Origin: Castanea sativa
Taxonomy: Eukaryota > Streptophyta > Magnoliopsida > Fagales > Fagaceae
NCBI RefSeq assembly: GCF_040712315.1
Contig: NC_134023.1
Span: 19,234,078 to 19,298,077, forward strand
Direction of reading: 5' to 3'
Length of the DNA stretch: 64,000 nt
Shown piece after piece: positions 9,986 through 20,537 of this stretch (within the stretch, counting starts at the first letter, position 1; each line of letters starts with the position of its first letter). The position numbers and the translations under genes are program-made. The notes beneath the pieces are model-generated. The model did not search any database and had not been told where the DNA came from. It was given only the letters and a program-made list of their open reading frames with translations.

Positions 9986-12150
9986 GTTCCATTCCTGATA
10001 ATATCAAGGCTATTAAAAATACTTCGCCGAGTGTAAGAGGGGCTGCTGCCTAAATTTGCATTGAGGATGTCACCAAAAGGGAAATACTTTGCCTTTAAGA
10101 TGCAGGCTGCCAGGGAACACAGGTTCGTTAGTATCCGCCAAGCTTGTTTTGCGAGCAAGGCGAGATTAAAAGCTTGTAAATTCTTGAAACCCATTCCTCC
10201 AAGGGATTTTGGCTGACACATTTTCTTCCATCCAACCCAAGCAAATTTAGTTTCTTACTGTTTTTGCCCCCACCAGAAGCTTCTCATCTCTCTTTCAAGG
10301 TCATCACAAAGGCCCTTTGGAAGTTGGAAGCATCCCATCGTATAGGTGGGTATGGCTTGAGCCACTGTTTTGATGAGGACTTCCTTTCCTCCTATAGAGA
10401 GCAATTTGCCCTTCCAACCAGCCAACTTCTTACACACCTTTTCCTTTATCTCCGCAAAAACCTGCTTTTTAGACCTACCAATAATAGAGGGGAGGCCAAG
10501 GTACTTTTGGTGCCTTGAGTCATTCATAAGTCCAAGAATGTTTAAGATTTCATCTTTGAGTTCTTGAGGAGTATTTGGGCTGAAGAAAATTAAGGATTTG
10601 TCAGTGTTGATCTTTTGCCCCGAGGCAGATTCATAAATTCTGAGGATTTCCTTCAGCTTATGGCATTTGTTACTATTGGCGTTATAGAAGAGAAGGCTGT
10701 CATCAGCAAAGAAAAGGTGGGAGATTTTTGGGGCTCCCCTACAAATAGATATGCCATTTAGGTGCTGACTTCTTTCTGCATCATGGATAAGAGTTAAGAA
10801 ACCTTTAGCACATAATAGGAACAAGTAGGGGGACAAGGGGTCCCCTTGTCTGAGCCCCCTGGTAGGCACAATATTTTCATGAACCGTGCCATTAATAATG
10901 ACTGAATAAGATACTGAGGATATACATTTCATTACTAAACTGATCCAGCACTCATTGAAACCCATCCTCCTCATAACATTTTCAATAAAGGACCACTCAA
11001 CCCTATCAAATTCTTTGCTCGTATCAAGCTTTGTTGCCATAAAGCTATCATTACCACCCCTTTTGTGTTTAAGGTAGTGCATAATCTGGTAGGCCACTAA
11101 GACGTTGTCAGTGATGAGCCTATTAGCCACAAACGCACTTTGGTTTTCTGAAATGATATAGGGAGGAATAACTTTGAGTCGGTTAGCCAAAGTTTTAAAA
11201 ATGAGCTTATAAGTCACATTACAGAGGCTGATTGGCCTAAAATCAGTCATTCTTTGAGGATTTTTATTTTTTGGCACATGGGCAATATTAGTTCTATTAA
11301 TTTCAGATATAGACATGCAAGAATTAAGAACATTCAAAACCATATTAGAAATATTAGTGCCTACAATGCTCCAGTATTTTTGAAAGAAAAGAGCTGACAT
11401 ACTGTCGGGACCAGGCGATTTTGTAGGGTGCAGTTGCTTGAGGGCAGCAACAACTTCTTCTTTAGTGAAAGCCCTGGTTAGTTCTAAATTCATTTCATTT
11501 GTCACCTTGACAGGGATGAGATCAGTTACCATCTCAGTCTGGTTCGGGAAGGATGTAGAATATATATCCTCAAAATAGGAAATAGCTGCCTTTGCAATAC
11601 TATCTTGATCACCACACCAATTCTCATATTTATCCCAAATACCCAATATAGTATTTTGTTTCCTTCTTTTTGAACCTCAGGCATGAAAAAACTTCGTATT
11701 TCTATCTCCTTCCCTGAGTCAGTGAGCCTTTGAACGCTGACACCAGTAAATTTCTTCACTGTCAAGAAGAGCATTGATTTCTTTTCTTTCTTGGTTTATT
11801 TCTTCACCTAACAAACCATCTCTATCTAACTGCACTAGAGAACTCAACCTTTTCTTTTTCTCCTGAATTTTCTTCGGGATTTGGCCAAACTTTGCTGAGC
11901 TTCGTACCTTAAGATCAGTGGCGCAGGCATTTAGGGCAGAGACCATGCCTTCTGGCATGTTCAAGTTGCCCCCAAAACTCCACTCTGCCTCTATGATTTC
12001 TTTACACTCCTCACATTTAGTCCACATAGCCTCAAAATAGAAGCATCGATCCTTGGGCTGTTTAGGAGTTTGGGGGTTAGAGATGAATAAAACACAATGA
12101 TCTGAGGTGGACTCAACAAGGTGGTTCACTCTTACCTCGCCAAACTTGTC
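9829..12150 (-). pseudogene. LINE endonuclease tail, reverse transcriptase and linker
   Basis: Continues the same frame after the stop at 12151. The RT core is at 10255-11646. It keeps the KSPGPD motif, the LRQGDPLSPYLF motif and the catalytic FADD box. The frame is broken by stops at 11719-11721 (TGA in a W position), about 30 codons further on (TGA), and at 10255-10257 (TAA); the frame is unchanged across each. Downstream, SLGGMGFKNL and the conserved linker follow. A frameshift near 9900-9960 separates this from the zf-RVT part. An RT of this kind nicks and copies at genomic T-rich targets, fitting the T-rich junction. Confidence 0.75.
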
Positions 12151-14241
12151 AATCTAGTCAGTCGATGCAAAAGCTCTGCCAAGCCTTAAATATACCGTAT
12201 TGTCTCTAGCCTGCATATTACACCAGGTAAAGTCTGGCCCTGAATAGCCAAAGTCTTTGAAGCCGCAGAGATTGACCACATCACAAAATCTATCCATCTG
12301 ACTTTGAGATCTCAAAGCTCCACCAGATTTTTCCTCCATAGATAGAATCTCATTAAAGTCACTGAAACAAAACCATGTGAGCTGAAATTGATTCCTCAAA
12401 AAAGCAAGCAAATCCCATGAATTCTGTCTCAAGTGCATTTGGGGGTGGCCATAGAAGCCTATGATTCTCCACCTAAAATCTGAGTTCTTCTCCGTGACAA
12501 TTGCATCAATGTGATGGCAGCTAAAACTTTTAATTTCCAAATTTGTCTCTCTCGTCCACATGAGTGCCAAGCCACCGCTACAACCTTGACTGGGAACAAA
12601 GAGCCCGTTAGAAAATCCAATTCTTTCCTTTATTCTCTCCATATGCCTCTGTTTTACGTTAGTCTTCGAAAGGAAGACTATTTTGGGATCCCAGCATCGC
12701 ACAAGATCATGCAATGCTCTGACTGACCAGGGGTTCCCAAGTCCCCGACAGTTCCATCCTAGGGAATTCATGGCCTCCGGTGGGTGCTGCATGGCAGCCA
12801 CCGCCAATAATTCTTCTTCATTGAGACCTCCAGTCAAGCCTTCACATTTCTTTTTCTTAGATGGGTTTTCAATACCTTCTGGGAAGAGTAGAACCATTTG
12901 ACGTTTTAAACCTATACTCTGATTTTGGCCTTCTTTTTCCTCACTTTGGGCTAGACCTTGCTCTCTGGCAATTTTCTTTATTTTGTATCTTCCTTTGTTG
13001 CTTCTCCCAATTTCTTGGGTTGTCGTTTGGTCCGCAGTTTCCTTAAGTGTTTGGGCCCAATTCATGGGCTTATGCGGGCTTGTGACTTCTGTGTAATTTT
13101 CCGCTTCTATAGATTGGCTTTTATTGGATAAAACATTGCTTACCCCTTCCCGCATGTTTGATTTTGACTTGTCCATTAGGATGGGAGTTGACCCTTCATC
13201 ACGTGGGCCCTTCTTCTGCCCAATGTCTTGGTCACCAATTTCTCCATTGTCTAATCTAGTCCTGCCTTCTGCCACCTGTTGCGTTGGGGCAACTGACACG
13301 CCACTTTCCCATACTTGAGTGGACATGTTCTGATTTTTCGTATTTTTTGAAATTTGAAAGCAACTGTTGCCGACGCTTCCACCCCTGTGATGCGCCAGAG
13401 TGGATTGGAGCATACTCTCCGTGGCTTGATTTTTTCCACTTTCTCTTTCCTCATTTCCTACATTATGGCTGCTGCTAGAAAAATCCCTTTGCTTGGTATT
13501 TCCTCCTTTGAAAGTTCCATTCGCTTTTAACCATTCACCATATTGCTTTGGAGAATTCTGTCCATCTACAAAGGCTTGGCAATGCTTATCATCATGACCT
13601 AACATTCCACAAAGGTAACAAAATGTTGGAAGCCTCTCATACCTGAAATGAACCCAAAACTTCTCACCACCCTTGCTTACTACATATCCGCCCCTACGGA
13701 GAGGCTTATCTATTGGAAGGTCCATTCTAATACGCATAAACTTTGCTTGATCGAATTGGCATGCCCTTTTGTCTACTTCAATTAGGCGCCCCAGGCTCTT
13801 TCCAATACCTTGTCCAACCTCTTCTGACATAAGCTCAAAAGGCAAGCCCCAAAGCTGAACCCAGAAAAGTGAGTGGGTGAAGACTATGTTTGTTGTGGTG
13901 AGGCCTTTCTTCCATCTACAGAGGAGTAGCAAATTATTTTCAAAGTTCCATGGTCCACTATTTTCCACCCATTCCATCTGGTATTTAGAACCAAACTTAA
14001 ATTGTAAAATGTTACTTCCTACATCAACTATTTGTAGCTCTGAACCCATCTTCCAAGCTGCTTTCAACGTACTTTTCAAAGCTCTTATATTTTGCTGCTT
14101 GTTTGAGAGAAGCTGACCAAATAAACTTAGAGAACATTCTTCCAAGAGGTCAGCATGGCATTGTGTTGTAATTTGTATTTCCTCTGTTTCCTCTTTAGTG
14201 AGGCAGAGGCTTTGTAGTTCATCAATCACTGCTTGATCCAT
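12151..14241 (-). pseudogene. LINE ORF1-like region fused to endonuclease
   Basis: The first ATG is at 14241. A DUF4283-like N-terminal half is followed by a CCHC zinc knuckle (CYLCGMLGHDDKHC, around 13590-13630) and a long variable linker. An endonuclease/exonuclease/phosphatase domain opens with a WNCRGLG motif near 12740. In this plant LINE group ORF1 and endonuclease commonly lie in one frame, as here. The frame stops at 12151-12153 (TAG), where an otherwise collinear sequence continues (frame resumes at once to 11719). This suggests a single W-to-stop change (TGG to TAG). Confidence 0.75.
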
Positions 14242-14437
14242 TGAGGAAGAAAGGGTGTGTTTTGAGAGGTGGAGTGTATTTTGAGGAGGGGTGGAGTGCC
14301 CCACAGTGGGAGAGCTGAGATCTCTTCCAGAAGGGAGAGGAGGAAAGGGCTCTTACAGGGGAGAGAGAGGAGCTCCTATAGAGGGAGAGAAAATAAAAAA
14401 TACCTTTTTTTTTTGACAAGGCTAGCCAGTTTCTTTT

Positions 14438-14699
14438 CACTTCAATAAACTTAGGAAATGAGATTGGTCAAAGAATTACTCAAATTTATCATTAAAGCAG
14501 CTAATCCAATTATCCAACCAAGAATAAATTCAAGGTTTCCATTTTTCTAAACCCAACAGCAAAAAGACTTGGTTCTTATAAGGAGATGGATAGCAAGCGC
14601 CTTTTTAATCTGATTCAAATCTCAAAAACATAGAAAGTGGGAGATGATTTGATTCAACTTATGCTTTTGTGTTGTGATGGGCCTAGACGAGGTGAAGTC
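14438..14699. other. AT-rich spacer, nothing recognised
   Basis: Flanking DNA between the LINE and the next MITE; no reading frame or motif. Confidence 0.4.
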
Positions 14700-14707
14700 G
14701 CAATGTA

Positions 14708-14900
14708 GGGTGCGTTTGGATACTGTTTATTTTATTGAAAACTAAAAACTGAAAATGATAAAAAAAATAATTTCCAGTTACTGTTTATACTAGAAAACAC
14801 TGTTCACGTCCCATAAACAGTGCACCAGGTGCTGGTTCAAAAAAGAAGAAGAAGCCTGAAATGCAAAACGTCCAAACGTGGACGCAATCCAAATGCCACC
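14708..14900. mobile_element. 193-bp MITE with TTTGGAT terminal repeats
   Basis: Starts GGGTGCGTTTGGATAC and ends with the complement of GGTGGCATTTGGATTG, matching over most of 16 bp. Flanking octamers GCAATGTA and GTAATGTG agree at 6 of 8, consistent with an old 8-bp duplication. Non-coding. Confidence 0.5.
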
Positions 14901-15248
14901 GTAATGTGAGATAGGATGTGAAAATTTATGTGTCCCAAGTAGAATTAGTAAGGATAGACCCTTTTCCTCCTTTAATAAAAATGATAGAATGGTTTTGTTT
15001 TTTAAAATACACATATAATATTGCCTTAACAACAAAAGAAAATAGAAAGATCCTCTCACTCCGTATCCACAAAGACCCAAGAGGAGATTTAGAGGTTGCA
15101 AAATTGGACTTGACCCGATAACTCGATCTGAACTCAAAGGAAAATATACAATTTGAACTCGAATTTTTTGAATTGTAATTGGGTCAACACATATTGCAAC
15201 TATATATGTGATAGTAAAGAGATTTTAGGTTGACTAGAGTTATCACTT

Positions 15249-15499
15249 AGGGTCTATTTGGTTAGGAAGACGGAAAAATGGGAGGATTAAAAATGAAAAG
15301 ATGATGGAAAAGTAGGAAGATAGAAGAATTTTTAGTTTCCCTCATTTGTGTTTGGTTGGAGGGGTGGAAAAATAGAGATGAAAAGCTTTTTTGTTAAGTT
15401 AAGAAGAAAAATGGGAGGATAGAAAATGTTATTTGTATAAATTTACGATTGTGTCCATATTAAATAAAACAAAGCAAAAAAACTTTTTAATATTTTTAT

Positions 15500-15547
<48 letters not shown>

Positions 15548-15679
15548 GAATGGGCACTTCATTTTTTTTTAAAAAAACACAAGAAATTCAAGAACATTAA
15601 AATTGCTTTCCAAAAAACACCAAATCTGATGGGAGAAAAAATGAAACAAATAACACATTAAAAAACAAAAAACCGAAAT

Positions 15680-15717
<38 letters not shown>

Positions 15718-16040
15718 ACCTAAAAAAGAAAAAATAAAAAAGACAAAACTGATGTTGAAAATTAAATGAAAAAATGGCGCCAAAAAAAATAAGAAAAAAA
15801 GAAGCAAAACAAAGAAACATTGTCAACATGCATATGGGCATTTTAGTCCAAAATTTTGCACCATATTTTCACTCCTATTTTCTCCCCATTTTGAGGAGAT
15901 TGAGTTTTAATGGGCCTAGAGAAAAAAAGTTGGGCCCCATCATTTTTCTCTCCCCTCCCAACTAAACACCTTCCCCATTCATTTTCTTATCTATTTTCTA
16001 TCCACCTTCAAACACACCAACCAAACATACTTTTATGGGT
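15249..16040. repeat. MITE-like element with (TA)n and (GA)n tracts
   Basis: Left end TCTATTTGGTTAGGAAG and right end complement GTATGTTTGGTTGGTG are partial inverted repeats. Inside are (TA)n (about 15500-15515), (GA)n (15516-15544) and a second (GA)n (15683-15717). No clear target duplication was found, so the ends are approximate. Confidence 0.4.
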
Positions 16041-18246
16041 TAGGCTTTATTTGATTTTGGAGAGGAGAGGGGTGGGGGAAGTGGGGAAATGTTTCGAAAC
16101 GAAGTGAGTATTGTCTATATAAAGAACAAAAATAACCAATGCTATTTTAAACAAAGTTTGGGTGGAAAGAGAGAGTTTGGGCCATCATGGATTGCTTTAA
16201 AGGTGTGGAGCATCCATTTGTGGTCCATGGCTCAACCCTCTGCTATTAAATGCCATCCATTTCCACGCGAAATTTTCTTGCAATTTCATTTTTAATTTTT
16301 AATTAAAAGGAGCTAAAATAGTAGATTAAACTGAAATTGAAATATGTGCATTACATATGTTGGCTATCCTAACTAGAGTCAACAAATTTTTCATCATAGC
16401 AGATTAGTGGTCAAAAGTTACAAAAGTAACAGAATGTTTAAAATCTAACTTAGCTAGTGCATTAACACACTAATTAATTAGCTTTCTTGTAATTATTAAC
16501 ATCTTGTTATTATATAATGTGGTCCACCAAGTCAATATAAGTAAACCATTACAATTTTTAATGATTTCAAATTAAATATTGATAATACATAGCTTCTTCT
16601 TATTTGTTGGGAGGATTCATGATTATCTTCCTATTGTATTAAATAATTTCTACAACTAGGTATAGTTATGGTTTTAAAAATGGATCGGCTAGTTCAATTG
16701 AAAATCAAACCTTCAAATCGTTTGATAAACCTATAAAAATCGGAGGTTCAACTGTAAAAACCACTTGTTCAACTAGTAAAAATTGGAACCAAATCATTTT
16801 TTGGTTCTTTGACCTTTTAATTTTCAAAACTATGGATATAGTTAATTTGAAATTTTCTCATTGTTTTTACTTGCTTAACAATATGCTGTATGCGCTGGGC
16901 TTTTTTCATAGAATTGTTTATGCATGTGCTGCATGTACCAATCTTCGTAAAACAGCATATGTGATTGTTTATTTTAGTTGAAAAATAAGTTACATAAAAA
17001 TATACTTATATACTTTTCTATATATATATATGTCATTCTTTGACCTTTTGTAAGTGAAATCGTGCCAATCCCAACGTGGCTTAAATAAAAGGGGCTCCTT
17101 TTTTCTTATTATTTTTGAGTACAACGTTCGTGAGTGAAATATTATAGCCGATCTCAAGCTCTGTATAGGCTTCAAAACTTGTCATTCAAATTTCAAACCA
17201 ATGCAAGGCGTTGTAGTATTACAAGAAGTATTATAGTAAGACTTCGACTAAGTGACTTACCAAGAAACAATGGCAATCTTAACAAGGAAGAAATTTGCCC
17301 AAAACAAAGCACTAGGCCACCTTTTAAGACTTTGACTCTTTTTCATTTCATTCTTGGCTTGTAGTATTACAAAAAGTATTAATTAAAGTAAGGATAATAT
17401 TTAAATAATTCTTTCAATTATATGGGGTTACAATAAAGTTGGTGAACCATGCAGCGCACTCAATAGTGAAAAACAACCATGCCATGAACGTGGCCATTGT
17501 TTACTGATTCTTTTTTTTCTGCGAGGAAAAAGTGAATGAACAAAAGCTATTCCACTCATAAAGGTTGATGACTCCGGCTAATTTCACATATTTTGCCTAA
17601 ATTAATCTGCTTAACTGTCTTTGCTTTCCTTAGCACTAGAGCTTTCGTTTTGTTTGGTTCTTAATTAATGATAGTGGTATTGGAGGACAACTAAGAGAGA
17701 ACAAAAATGGTTTTTGGTTTTGGACAAATTGAAAGGCAATTCATTATATGATATGGCAACATGCGCAACAATAGCCTTCAAGATCATTAATTACTGCTTA
17801 TGAAATTATAATTGATTATAGTGATAAGCTTTTTCGATTCTAAACTAATGCCTGTTTTTATATGAATAAAATTTAGCTACAAAATTAGTTTGTAACTTAT
17901 GGTTACAACATTACTCAATAAAATTAACATCATTACATATTTTAAAAATCTAACCATTAACTTGTATGTTCTTCATGCTTTTAATATACATTAAATTTTG
18001 TGTCAATCAGATATTATTTACTATATGATCTAAAAGTTTTTTAACATAATTATTAAATGCATGACTCGTATTTTAGTTCACCCATATATTTTTACATACT
18101 CCTTATCTTGATTTATGTATTACATAATGTTGGTGAGATAACACTGTAGAAGGACACCAATTTAGAGGTTAATATAATACATAGGAAAGTACTACTACTT
18201 ATCCAAAATCATTAAATTATGAGTTTAGACTCAACTATGTTATATT
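16041..18246. other. AT-rich spacer without genes
   Basis: Only short, unsupported frames occur. Nothing with domain-like content is seen on either strand. Confidence 0.5.
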
Positions 18247-18262
18247 AACTACTCATTCTTGT

Positions 18263-18409
18263 ACCACCGTGCACCATTGGTGCGGTGGTCACTCCATGCT
18301 TGTGGGGTGTGGGAGCAAGGGGCAAGGGTCAAGGGTCAAGATTCAAGTCTCTAGAAGAGAGTTTCATATACATATACACTTAGATTAAGCTAGAGTAGAA
18401 ATTCTATCT

Positions 18410-18468
<59 letters not shown>
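18263..18468 (+). mobile_element. SINE, second family, copy 2, ending in a (TA)n tail
   Basis: Head GGTGCGGTGGTCACTCC, box B-like AGATTCAAGTCTC, body AGAGTAGAAATTCTATCTTG, then a long (TA)n tract (about 18415-18467). A perfect 16-bp duplication, AACTACTCATTCTTGT, flanks it (18247-18262, 18469-18484), which places the microsatellite inside the inserted copy. The microsatellite therefore grew from the SINE tail. Confidence 0.85.
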
Positions 18469-18471
<3 letters not shown>

Positions 18472-18484
18472 TACTCATTCTTGT

Positions 18485-20100
18485 TAATGTTATTCAATGT
18501 GAAATTTCACTTGTATATGTGTACCCAACAATCTCCTCTTCTACTGTGTGTCATTGCCTCTTTGTAGATTACGAACAAATCCTACTAGCTAATTTTTAGC
18601 CATGGGTTTTTCCTTCACCAATGTGTCAACGCATGGAGAGTTAATAGAATAATAGTTATAAATTATCCAAATTTAAATATTTCTTAATAAATAAAAAATT
18701 AAATTAGAGAATTTATATATAAAGAGTATGTAACATAATCAAAATATGTTTAGAAAGCTCAAACATAATTGAATCAAAGTTTTTTTAGTTTTGAGTTATT
18801 TTATTCCAAGTGAATTTTAATTGGTTTTAACTTTTACCTAATATATGCAATAAAAATTAATTCAAAAATATATATTAAAATGATTATATGAAAAGATGTG
18901 AACATTTAAAAACTTATATGATAAATTAAGAAAGAGTCAACCATTATATTTTCATAAATAAAAATTTTCCTTTTTTGGCTAGGTTCCCAACTAAATTTTT
19001 TATTTTTCTTTTTTAAACAAAGCCATGAAATAACATTAATTTTTATGTTCTCACAAGATACTGTTTTTAATGAATATCTTCGATGTATACATGCTTCCAG
19101 ACATGATCGTACCATGTTTTCTCTCTCTAATTACATAAAATTCTCTCATTAAAAAAATATATATGTAAAGTAAAATTCGTCCACCTTTTTTTTCTTTAAT
19201 ATAACAGTACTGTACAGAACCACAATTTTGATACCGTGACCCCGTTGCATCCTAACCTAGATGTAGATTCCAGAGTTATTATTATTTTAACCCATTTGGC
19301 AAGATCCATCCTATCAGTTTAGATCAGAGAGTGGTGTCAAATTGAGGACATTTCATTAAGCCTAATATAATAACTAGGCTTTCATTCAACTATTTAAACT
19401 CATTTTTTAATTAATGACTTTACAAAACTGTACATAAAATTCTAATTTTATCAAAGTTAAGTATCAAGATACTAAAATTAATCAAACTAACATATTTAAA
19501 CAAAGTCTTAAAATCCAACATAATCCAAACTAATGAATCAAACCCAATCAGGTGTCAAGTTGATTTGGATTGGATTGAGTTGGTGAGTTGCACCTTGGAT
19601 GCACGCCAGCTAAAACATTGTCACTTTTTGATCAGGATTAATTAGTGAGACAGTCTGAGAAAAAAATTTAGTAACAAAAAAGTTTAAAAGAACAACGAAA
19701 AAAGAAAAAAGAAAGAAAAGAAAAATGAGATACAATATTTTTCATAATTGTTGATATAGTTTATTGTAACGAGAATAACATTATTTTTATTCTAGTCCAT
19801 AAGTGACCATACTCTCTCTATCATCAGACCAAGATACTAATTCCATTTTTGATCTCTTATTTAACAAGCATTAATTGAGTTAACTGGAATTCACATGTTA
19901 CTATGTTAATAATTTGGAAAACAGTAGGAAAAATACCATGTCCTGATGTCCCAATCTTAGGTTGGGTTTATTTTGACACAAAAAATGAAAAATATTTTCA
20001 ACTGAGAGAGAGAAAAAAAGTGGGCATGAATATTCATGTGACGAACGTGGTAATTCAAATCAATCAAACAAACGTCATAAAGTTCACGTAACTAACAACG
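18485..20100. other. AT-rich spacer with diverged SINE relic
   Basis: No gene seen. About 19799-19893 shares ATCAGACCAAGATAC-type sequence and a TTGAGTTAACT block with the SINE at 277-435 in the same orientation, so it is probably a decayed copy. No duplication could be confirmed. Confidence 0.35.
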
Positions 20101-20537
20101 ACAGCCAGTTCGGGTTCTCTCTCTCTGTATCTCTGTCTCTCTCACAATCACTCGCACTCGCTGTCTCGCACACGTCCACTTTCGAAAGCTTTACAATACA
20201 AATTACGAAGTCCCATCTCCAAATCCCAAAGGCCAACCACACCAAACTCCTTACTTTTTCTCTTCCTTCCTTCCTTCCTTCCTTCTCTCAGACCAAAGAG
20301 GAAAAAAGCTTCAAAAGCAAAAGCTAAAGATCACAATCTTCTTTCCAATCACAACATAAAGCTTTAAGAAAAAGAAAAGCAGACTCAAAGCCAAAGCAAA
20401 CCCATTAAGCAAACGTTTATTCACCAAGAAATCTTACACACATACATTCATAATAGTAGTAATATATACACTGCACCCATGTCTCTTTCCTACTCTTACT
20501 CTTACTCTTACTCTTTCTCAATATTCCAAACAACCCA
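20101..20537 (+). promoter_or_regulatory. Putative 5' leader of the callose synthase gene
   Basis: Pyrimidine-rich tracts (CT repeats at 20116-20165, CCTT repeats at about 20263-20288) are typical of plant core promoters and leaders. I see no clear TATA box. An upstream ATG at 20479 opens a 92-codon frame overlapping the main start at 20538 in another frame, coding for a run of Ser-Tyr dipeptides. Both ATGs have C at -3, a weak context. The transcription start is unknown, so whether the upstream ATG is in the mRNA is not settled. Confidence 0.4.

Larger units (their letters stand above)
7549..14422 (-). mobile_element. Full-length, inactive L1-type LINE
   Basis: A plant non-LTR retrotransposon read from 14422 down to a T-rich 3' tail at about 7549. 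It is bracketed by a 15-bp direct repeat, TAGCCAGTTTCTTTT (7534-7548, 14423-14437), so both ends are defined. In order it encodes an ORF1-like RNA-binding part with CCHC knuckle, AP-type endonuclease, reverse transcriptase, zf-RVT domain and RNase H. Without the hAT insertion at 8064-9092 it would be about 5.8 kb, a normal length. At least four in-frame stops and two frameshifts make it inactive in cis. Confidence 0.85.

Noticed and set aside
12511..14116. Plus-strand frames across the LINE
   Set aside because: They are shadows of the minus-strand ORF1/endonuclease region, which carries the conserved motifs.
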